A DNA stretch of 12,038 nt from Chloroflexota bacterium (lineage in GTDB: Bacteria; Chloroflexota; Dormibacteria; Aeolococcales; Aeolococcaceae): positions 15,238 through 27,275 of the forward strand of contig VBHE01000165.1 in NCBI GenBank assembly GCA_005889515.1. Reading direction: 5' to 3'. The translations under genes were made by a program, and so were the position numbers. The notes beneath the pieces were generated by a model, which was given only the letters and a program-made list of their open reading frames with translations, had not been told where the DNA came from and ran no database searches. This document shows, one piece after another, positions 6,938 to 12,038 of the stretch (position 1 is the stretch's first letter; each line of letters begins with the position of its first letter).

Positions 6938-8668
6938 CTACGAGCCGTTGAAGTACTCGTCGGAGCCGATGAACGCGGCCATGACGTTCTCGTCGTGGAC
7001 GCCGCTCTGCATCGAGTTCACCCAGTAGCTCACGTCGGTCCGGGTGGTGGGGCTGCGGTGCAGGAAGGTGCTGTAGTAGCCGATGACCTTCGCGGTCAGC
7101 TGCTCGGTGGAGTCGGTGAACGCGTAGGCGACCTGGGTGAGGCTCCAGCCGTTGTTGAGCGCGTCCATCCAGGAGTTCTTGCCACCCGCGTCCGCGGGCC
7201 GGCCGAGCACCGCCTGGTAGAGGGCGTCGAGCCAGCCGCTGTCGGTCCCGCCGCCGGCGTTCGCGTAGAACTCGTCCGAGGAGAGGAACAGCGCCTCGAG
7301 CTGCTCATCGGTGGTGTTGCCGCTCTGGATCTGGCCGACCCAGTAGTGCACCCCGTCGGTCTCGCCGGCGCGCTTGAGGATGGTCGAGTACATGCCGTTC
7401 ACCACGTCGGTGAGGTATTCCTGGGTGTCGGTGAAGGAGAGCGCCACCTGGCCGCGCGAGCCGCCGAAGTTCACGAAGTTGCCGTAGTACTCGACGCCGG
7501 CGTCCTCACCGACGCGATGGAGCACGTCGTTGTAGGCGCGGTAGATGAAGCGGCTGAGCTGGCCCGGGCCCGGGGTGCCGGGGGTGCCGTTGCCGATGAC
7601 CAGGGTTCCGGTGCACGAGATCAGCGAGTTGGGGTCGGTGACCGTGACCTTCTTGCTGCCGGTCGAGTAGCCCGCGTGGACGGTCGCGGTGGCGACGCCG
7701 CCGGGGTCGGTCGTCGCCGACCCGCCGGTGATGTTGAGGCCGGGGTCACCGGTGAAGGTCACCGGCTCGCCGCCGGCGGCCGCGGAGCCGTTGAAGAAGG
7801 TCGCCTTCGCGGTCGTCGAGCTCGTGCCGTCGGCGATGATCGCGCCGGGGTTGAACTGCAGGCCGGTGTGGCTGCAGTCGGCGTTGCTCGAGACGCTGCT
7901 CAGCGTCTGCGGGGTCGACTGGAGGGCGGGGTTGGGGGTGGCGTCGAAGGCCACGAGCTGCTCCGCCATCGGCTTGGTGGACGCCGGGATGGTGACGGTG
8001 TAGTTGCCGCCACCGGCGTCGGTCATCGGGATCTGCGTGGTCGGAGCACTGGAGCGGAAGAGGACCACCGTCTGGCCGGGGACCGGGAAGCTCGACGCGT
8101 CGAGCACGTGGGCGGTGACCGCCACCGAGGCGGCGCCGGTCTGGACCCGCGCCGGGTTGGGAGCGTCGAGGGTGATCGACGCCGGCGTGCCGACCTCGGT
8201 GAGCTGCGCGTTCGGGGTCTGGCCGGTGCAGCCCGAGCTACCGCCGAGGCCGAGGAGGCCGCCGCTGCCGGAGAGCGTCGCCCAGATGTTCTCGATCCCG
8301 GGGGCATTGGTCGCCTGGACGTAGGCCTGGGCGTTCCCGGTGTTGTTGAAGTTGACCTTCAGCGTCGAGGTCCACGGGCCGCTCTGCGAGGTGCCGAAGA
8401 GCGAGGCGCCGTCGGTGCTGAACGTGGCGGTGGGAGTGCTGAGCAGGCCGCTGGCGCAGGCCTGTCCGCCCGTGACCGTCACCACAGCGGACGACTGCCC
8501 GTCGGGAGGCAGCGTGGCGGGGCTCACCGCGATCTGGCCGACGGTGACGGGGGTGGTGCCCGCGGCGCTCGCGGCCGTGGTGCTGAACAGCCGGGTGCCC
8601 CCGGCGACAAGGAGGGTCACGGTGATCACACCGATCGCCGTCGTTGCGGGGGTCACGCGCTTGGTCAT
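6938..8668 (-). CDS. Secreted Ig-like / DUF4214-repeat protein
   Basis: A 576-residue extracytoplasmic protein of unknown function. A positively charged N-terminus (MTKR) and a hydrophobic stretch end in a TTAASA-AG type cleavage site near residue 36. Three Ig-like (invasin/Big-type) segments follow, at roughly 40-150, 160-262 and 268-358. Cys residues near 71/147 and 265/352 may form disulfides. A GTPGTPGPG linker near 361 leads to four DUF4214 repeats filling the C-terminal 205 residues (for example LYQAVLGRPADAGG, and YYSTFLHRS with DVSYWVNSMQSG). The ATG at 8668 is preferred over the GTG three bases upstream because GAGGA at 8677-8673 is better spaced. There is no LPXTG and no C-terminal membrane segment, so it is secreted or held non-covalently at the surface. 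An adhesion, matrix or surface-layer role is inference. Confidence 0.85.
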   Translation of the reverse strand: MTKRVTPATTAIGVITVTLLVAGGTRLFSTTAASAAGTTPVTVGQIAVSPATLPPDGQSSAVVTVTGGQACASGLLSTPTATFSTDGASLFGTSQSGPWTSTLKVNFNNTGNAQAYVQATNAPGIENIWATLSGSGGLLGLGGSSGCTGQTPNAQLTEVGTPASITLDAPNPARVQTGAASVAVTAHVLDASSFPVPGQTVVLFRSSAPTTQIPMTDAGGGNYTVTIPASTKPMAEQLVAFDATPNPALQSTPQTLSSVSSNADCSHTGLQFNPGAIIADGTSSTTAKATFFNGSAAAGGEPVTFTGDPGLNITGGSATTDPGGVATATVHAGYSTGSKKVTVTDPNSLISCTGTLVIGNGTPGTPGPGQLSRFIYRAYNDVLHRVGEDAGVEYYGNFVNFGGSRGQVALSFTDTQEYLTDVVNGMYSTILKRAGETDGVHYWVGQIQSGNTTDEQLEALFLSSDEFYANAGGGTDSGWLDALYQAVLGRPADAGGKNSWMDALNNGWSLTQVAYAFTDSTEQLTAKVIGYYSTFLHRSPTTRTDVSYWVNSMQSGVHDENVMAAFIGSDEYFNGS

Positions 8669-8825
8669 CACGTCCTCAGCTGAAAAGGAGAGAGAGTCCG
8701 AAGGAGACGGGCTCGCCCGGATCCGTCCTCGTGAGGAACGTCAACTCCGCGTCGGTTCTTGCTCCGCGACGGCCGATCGGATGATCCGCGACAGTCCCGT
8801 CGCAGATCTGTGACACGGACGGGGG
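8669..8825 (-). promoter_or_regulatory. Upstream region of the DUF4214 gene
   Basis: This 157-bp gap between the pirin stop and the DUF4214 start must hold the leader of the latter. A TTGACG hexamer (complement of 8739-8744) could be a -35 element, but no good -10 follows at 17 bases, so the promoter is uncertain. A purine-rich GAGGA ribosome site precedes the start. No clear terminator for pirin is visible. Confidence 0.25.
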
Positions 8826-9536
8826 TCAGGCGGTCGCCCAGACCAGGATCTCGGCGCCCTGCGGACCCGCCTCGAGCCGCGGCGACCCCGCGGCCGTCAG
8901 CCGCACCGCGTCGCCGGCGCTCAACGCGCCGGCGTCCTCGAGCTTGGCCTCGCCACGCGCCACGTAGAGGTGCACATGCCGGGCATCGGGGAGGTTCACC
9001 ACCTCTCCCGGAGCCAGCCGTCCCACCGCCAGCCGGGCATCCCGCTGACGGATGGCGATGGCGGCGTCGTCGCCGTCCCCGGCGGCGATGGTCACCAGGC
9101 CGCCGCCGGCGAGCTGGGCGTTGACGTCGAGCTGCTGGTAGCCGGGGTCGACGGATTCCTGGTCCGGCAGCACCCACATCTGCACGAAGTGCACGTCGCG
9201 GTCGCCCCGAGGGTTCATCTCGGAGTGGAGGATGCCGGTGCCCGCGCTCATCCGCTGGGCGAGGCCGGGATAGATGATCCCCTTGTTGCCGAGGGTGTCC
9301 CGATGCTCGAGCTCGCCGTCGAGCACCCAGGTGACGATCTCCATGTCGCGGTGGGGATGGGTCTGGAAGCCGGTGCCGGCACGGACCACGTCGTCGTTGC
9401 TCACCAGCAGCAGCCCGTGACGGGTGTTGTCGGGGTCGAAGTGGCGGGAGAAGCTGAAGCTGTGGTGGGAGTCGAGCCACTCCAGCCGGGTGTGAAAGCG
9501 CTGCCCGGCGCGGCGCACGTCGATGACGCGATCCAT
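8826..9536 (-). CDS. Pirin family protein (YhhW-like bicupin)
   Basis: A 236-residue cytosolic bicupin of the pirin family, close in length to E. coli YhhW (quercetin 2,3-dioxygenase activity reported in vitro). The N-terminal cupin shows the metal-binding set His60 and His62 (HPHRDMEIVTW), His104 and Glu106 (GILHSEMNPRG), plus the family's LEWLDSHHSFSF near the start. The C-terminal cupin-like half (residues about 140-236) lacks metal ligands, as is usual. ATG 9536 gives the family's typical beginning (MDRVIDVRRAGQRF); an upstream in-frame ATG at 9578 would add 14 unrelated residues reaching into the regulatory gap. Its natural substrate is unknown. It is divergent from a MarR-type gene, which probably controls it. 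Confidence 0.93.
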   Translation of the reverse strand: MDRVIDVRRAGQRFHTRLEWLDSHHSFSFSRHFDPDNTRHGLLLVSNDDVVRAGTGFQTHPHRDMEIVTWVLDGELEHRDTLGNKGIIYPGLAQRMSAGTGILHSEMNPRGDRDVHFVQMWVLPDQESVDPGYQQLDVNAQLAGGGLVTIAAGDGDDAAIAIRQRDARLAVGRLAPGEVVNLPDARHVHLYVARGEAKLEDAGALSAGDAVRLTAAGSPRLEAGPQGAEILVWATA

Positions 9537-9659
9537 GTCGCGAGGACCTCTGCCAGTAGTTGTTCCTGCAACGACCATGCTACCCTTCTTTCCGGGCGCT
9601 CACACGTCCGATGGCGGGGGCGTCCCCCCTGCCACCTCCCCCTTGCCGGGCCGAGAATC
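9537..9659. promoter_or_regulatory. Divergent pirin/marR control region with inverted repeat
   Basis: The 123-bp gap must hold both promoters. It contains GTTG-N6-CAAC (9559-9562 and 9569-9572), flanked by TAG and, further on, GCTA, resembling the TAGTTGC/GCAACTA style of MarR operators. TAGCAT (complement of 9577-9582) could be a -10 for pirin. Binding of the divergent regulator here is inference from layout and the repeat; no strong -35 is seen on either strand. Confidence 0.35.
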
Positions 9660-10115
9660 ATGCCTCGCCGCCCCGACCCCGAGCGCCTCGCCGCCTGGCG
9701 GCTGCTCCTCGAGGCCCACGCCGCCGTCGTCGATCGTCTCGGCCGCGAGCTCGAGGCCGAGTGCGGCCTGCCGCTGACCTGGTACGACGTCCTCCTCCAG
9801 CTCTCCTCGGCGCCCGAAGGGCGGCTGCGGATGCGTGACCTCGCCCGGGCGGTCCTCCTCAGCCGCAGCGGCCTGACCCGGCTGGTGGACCGGATGGAGA
9901 CCGCCGGGATGGTCTGCCGCGAGGCCCACCCCTCCGATGGGCGCGGCGCGAACGCGGTGCTCACTCCCGCGGGCCGGGCGGCGCTGCGCCGGGCGGCGCC
10001 GGTGCATCTCCGCGGCATCGACGCCCACTTCGCCCGCCACCTCTCCGACGCCGACGCCGCCGCGCTCGGCGATGCCCTGTCCCGGGTCGTCGCCGCCGAG
10101 CGCGACCCCGCCTGA
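9660..10115 (+). CDS. MarR-family transcriptional regulator
   Basis: A 151-residue winged helix-turn-helix repressor-type protein of normal MarR length. The N-terminal dimerisation helices cover about residues 10-45 (LAAWRLLLEAHAAVVDRLGREL). The DNA-binding domain covers 56-103: helix-turn-helix LRMRDLARAVLLSRSGLTRLVDRME, then the wing around HPSDGRGANAVLTPAGRAAL (Asp93-Arg95). C-terminal helices return to the dimer interface. It has two cysteines, Cys35 and Cys86; neither sits in the OhrR sensing-Cys context, so redox sensing cannot be claimed. ATG 9660 is the first start consistent with the family. The gene is divergent from pirin across 123 bp, the usual layout for autoregulation plus control of the neighbour. 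The ligand is unknown. Confidence 0.92.
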   Translation: MPRRPDPERLAAWRLLLEAHAAVVDRLGRELEAECGLPLTWYDVLLQLSSAPEGRLRMRDLARAVLLSRSGLTRLVDRMETAGMVCREAHPSDGRGANAVLTPAGRAALRRAAPVHLRGIDAHFARHLSDADAAALGDALSRVVAAERDPA

Positions 10116-10187
10116 CTGTTCGTCACTCCACACAATCCACAGGCTTTGCCACAGGCACAGCCGCATGCAGCCGCACGAGATCGGACC
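10116..10187. other. Convergent gap between marR and thpR
   Basis: This short gap contains the 8-base direct repeat CCACAGGC at 10137-10144 and 10149-10156, 12 bases apart. No convincing stem-loop terminator followed by a T run is visible. Confidence 0.3.
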
Positions 10188-10760
10188 TCAGCCCGCGCCC
10201 AGCGCGACCTCTGCGACCACCTCGTAGACGGCCCCGGAGGGCTCCGGACGCGAGCGGAAGAGGGTGACCGCCGAGGCGGTGAACGGCGCCACTGCGGGCT
10301 CACGCTCCTGGAACCGCATCCAGGCTGCGCGCGCCTGCGCCGACCACCCGGGGCGGGGCCGGCCCAGGGTGCAGTGCGCCGAGTACGGTCGCTCGTCGAC
10401 GTCGAAGCCGGCGTCACCGAGCCGCGCCCGGCAGGCCCGCGCCAGGACCCCGAGCGGCTCACCGCCGCCGCCGACCCCCAGCCAGAGCACCCGCGGCTCG
10501 CGGCGGGGCGGGAAGCTGCCGAGGCCGCCGAGGACGATCTCGAAGGGCGGGGTCGCCGCCGCCACCGGGCCGACCGCGGCGAGCACCTCGCCCACCCGTC
10601 CCTCGTCGAGCTCGCCGAAGAAGTGGAGGGTCAGGTGCAGGCCCTCGGCCCGCACCCAGCGGCACTCGCGGCGGGGCACGACGGTGGCGAGCTCGGCGAG
10701 GAGGCGGCCCGTCTCCGAGAGCGCGGGCTCGCGTAGCGCCACCGCGAGGAAGCTGCGCAT
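10188..10760 (-). CDS. thpR: RNA 2',3'-cyclic phosphodiesterase (2'-5' RNA ligase family)
   Basis: A 190-residue member of the 2H phosphoesterase superfamily (LigT/ThpR). It opens 2',3'-cyclic phosphates at RNA ends and can join or split 2'-5' bonds in vitro. Both catalytic HxTx motifs are present at the expected spacing: His42-Leu-Thr44-Leu in HLTLHFFG and His129-Cys-Thr131-Leu in SAHCTLGR. The N-terminus MRSFLAVAL matches the family's first strand, supporting ATG 10760. The C-terminal block AVTLFRSRPEPSGAVYEVV is also typical. The length is normal. The gene starts 13 bases after the stop of the upstream parvulin-like gene, so the two are probably co-transcribed, although no Shine-Dalgarno is visible. 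A functional link between them is not obvious. Confidence 0.94.
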   Translation of the reverse strand: MRSFLAVALREPALSETGRLLAELATVVPRRECRWVRAEGLHLTLHFFGELDEGRVGEVLAAVGPVAAATPPFEIVLGGLGSFPPRREPRVLWLGVGGGGEPLGVLARACRARLGDAGFDVDERPYSAHCTLGRPRPGWSAQARAAWMRFQEREPAVAPFTASAVTLFRSRPEPSGAVYEVVAEVALGAG

Positions 10761-10773
10761 CGGGAGGACGACG

Positions 10774-11784
10774 CTAGGGGCGCGGGGAGAAGCCGTTCGC
10801 GGCCCCGCCGGGGGCCGCGCTCGCGCGCGGCGAGGCGGGCGGCGGCGCCGGCGCCGGGCGGCTGGGCGCGCAGGGCTGCAGCCCGACGTCGAGCAGGACC
10901 CGGAGCCGGCCGGCGCGGCAGTCGTCGTCGATCGCCTGGAAGATCGCGGCGGCGAACCACGGCGGGCGCTCGCGCACCGTGTACGGGCGCGGCGCCGCCA
11001 CCAGGATGCGGTGCAGGCTGCGGGTGGTCGCGCTCTGGGCGTCGAGACGGAGGATCTCGTACCCGGCGTCGTCGCGGATCGGGTCGGACACCCGGCCCTC
11101 GGGCGCCGCCCGCACCGCGGCGATGAAGGAGGCGTCGGAGGCGCTCAGCTGGGCGAGGTTGAGGGCTCCGAGGTCGCCCCCTCTGGAGCGGGACTGCTCG
11201 TCATCGGAGAGCTGGCCCGCCAGCGTCTCGAAGGGAGCGCGGGAGGCGAGCCGCGCCTCCACGTCGGCGGCACGCTGGGACGCGAAGAGGTCCTCGAGCC
11301 GCTGCTCGTCGAGGCGGGAGCGGATGGCGTCACGGAGCTGGTCGAGGTTCCCGCCGGCCTCGGAGAGCTGCTTCTCCAGCCTGTCCTCGCCGCCGGCGGA
11401 GCGGGCGTCGGCGGCGATCTCGGCGGCGACGTCGGCGTCGCTCGCGGCGAGATGCCGGTAGCCGGCCTCCTGGGCGATGACCTGGTCGATGATCAGGCTC
11501 TCCATCACCCGCCGCTTCACCCCCGCGAGGAACGCCGGGTAGGCGGGGTCGCCGGGCTCGGGAGCGCCACCGGCCTGGCGGATCGCGGTGAGCGCGCTGC
11601 CCAGCCGCAGGTCGAAGAGGGAAGCAGGGATGCGGGCGCCGGCGACCTCCGCCACCGGCCCCCGCGGCGGGGTCGAGCTCCCCCGTCCCAGAACCTGGGT
11701 GGTGGCGACCACCCCCCCGGCGACCAGGGCGAGCACCACCGGGACGAGGACCGGCAGGCGGCGGCGCCGTGCGGGGGAGGCCAT
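10774..11784 (-). CDS. Membrane-anchored SurA/parvulin-like peptidylprolyl isomerase
   Basis: A 336-residue extracytoplasmic folding-factor candidate. An Arg-rich start (residues 5-9) and one hydrophobic segment (about 10-33) form a signal anchor. A SurA/PrsA-like N-terminal helical region follows at 44-170 (VAEVAGARIPASLFDLRL; LIIDQVIAQEAGYRHLAASDADV). Parvulin-type sequence runs from about 184 to 250: FETLAGQLSDDEQSRSRGGDLG, FIAAVRAAPEGRVSDPI, GYEILRL. The usual first strand (HILV) is not seen before the domain, while a similar SLHRILVA occurs after it (256-263). The conserved GYH histidine is Glu243. A Pro/Ala-rich tail ends the protein. ATG 11784 is preferred because residues upstream of it are not membrane-signal-like and that extension would overlap most of the gap to the MFS gene. 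The isomerase activity is doubtful; a chaperone role is more likely. Confidence 0.85.
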   Translation of the reverse strand: MASPARRRRLPVLVPVVLALVAGGVVATTQVLGRGSSTPPRGPVAEVAGARIPASLFDLRLGSALTAIRQAGGAPEPGDPAYPAFLAGVKRRVMESLIIDQVIAQEAGYRHLAASDADVAAEIAADARSAGGEDRLEKQLSEAGGNLDQLRDAIRSRLDEQRLEDLFASQRAADVEARLASRAPFETLAGQLSDDEQSRSRGGDLGALNLAQLSASDASFIAAVRAAPEGRVSDPIRDDAGYEILRLDAQSATTRSLHRILVAAPRPYTVRERPPWFAAAIFQAIDDDCRAGRLRVLLDVGLQPCAPSRPAPAPPPASPRASAAPGGAANGFSPRP

Positions 11785-11822
11785 GGGTTCCGCATGGTAG
11801 CGGCCCGGACGGCGGGTCCCGA

Positions 11823-12038
11823 TCAGGCCAGGGCGGTGCTGCGGATCGCCGGCCGCGTCGCCGTCCACACCGCAACCACCCCGACCAGCAGGGCGCCGAC
11901 GGTGATCGCGTCGAAGAGCGGGACCCGGCGGCCGACCACCCCGTAGAGGAGCGTCCCCAGCGGCTGCAGGCCGGCGAAGGTGGTGGTGTAGAGGCCGAGC
12001 AACCGGCCGCGCAGCGCGGGGTCGGTGTCGGTCTGGAG
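11823..12038 (-). CDS. MFS transporter, C-terminal end (runs off the window)
   Basis: The last 71 residues of a major facilitator protein, reading in from the right edge and ending at TGA (complement of 11823-11825). A cytoplasmic loop with DPALRGRLLGLYTTTFAG is typical of the MFS_3/EntS-like drug or siderophore exporters. It is followed by two hydrophobic segments (about PLGTLLYGVV and DAITVGALLVGVVAVWTA) and a short RPAIRSTALA tail. The remaining ten or so membrane segments lie outside the window. Its stop is 38 bases before the ATG of the parvulin-like gene, so the two may share a transcript. The substrate cannot be inferred. Confidence 0.8.
   Translation of the reverse strand, partial: LQTDTDPALRGRLLGLYTTTFAGLQPLGTLLYGVVGRRVPLFDAITVGALLVGVVAVWTATRPAIRSTALA

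Noticed and set aside
6878..8683. A 601-codon open frame on the + strand opposite the DUF4214 gene
   Set aside because: It is a GC-rich shadow frame: the protein is Val/Gly/Arg/Ala-rich with no recognisable domain, while the opposite strand has a signal peptide, Ig-like and DUF4214 repeats.
10264..11946. A 560-codon + strand open frame opposite thpR and the parvulin-like gene
   Set aside because: It has no recognisable motif and is compositionally biased; both - strand genes have strong family signatures.

Overview
The window is very GC-rich, with codon third positions almost all G or C. It looks like chromosomal DNA of a high-GC, probably soil-type bacterium. The gene order tkt-tal-zwf-opcA-pgl is the classic actinobacterial pentose phosphate operon (as in Corynebacterium). 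However, the transketolase is of the short, animal-like type and a secreted DUF4214/Ig-like protein is present, which fits Actinomycetota or a neighbouring phylum such as Chloroflexota/Dormibacterota. This placement is inference.

Region 1 (1-6653, + strand) is a very tight operon. It holds transketolase (5' end outside the window), transaldolase, glucose-6-phosphate dehydrogenase, the G6PD assembly factor OpcA and 6-phosphogluconolactonase. A 67-residue Cys-rich protein and a short rubrerythrin-like ferritin-superfamily protein follow. From tal onward, neighbours overlap by 1-4 bases or are separated by 2 bases, so translational coupling is likely. Together these genes feed NADPH production and sugar-phosphate recycling, with a redox protein at the end. 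The transketolase reading frame is broken near base 696 by an apparent deletion of about 55 bases that removes the segment carrying the catalytic glutamate.

Region 2 (6654-6937) is a convergent gap. It holds a striking nested inverted-repeat element (6713-6842) with a perfect 12-bp closing stem and RNA-like branched folding. A short separate palindrome follows it.

Region 3 (6938-9536, - strand) has a secreted protein (signal peptide, three Ig-like segments, four DUF4214 repeats) and a pirin-family bicupin. The pirin gene is divergent from a MarR-family regulator (9660-10115, +), and the shared 123-bp gap holds an operator-like inverted repeat.

Region 4 (10188-12038, - strand) is a probable operon read right to left: the C-terminal end of an MFS transporter, a membrane-anchored SurA/parvulin-like protein with an odd domain order, and the RNA 2',3'-cyclic phosphodiesterase ThpR.

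The most notable points are the transketolase lesion, the unassigned structured element at 6713-6842, a possible rearranged parvulin domain at 10774-11784, a missing diiron ligand in the rubrerythrin-like protein, and the uncharacterised Cys-rich small protein.
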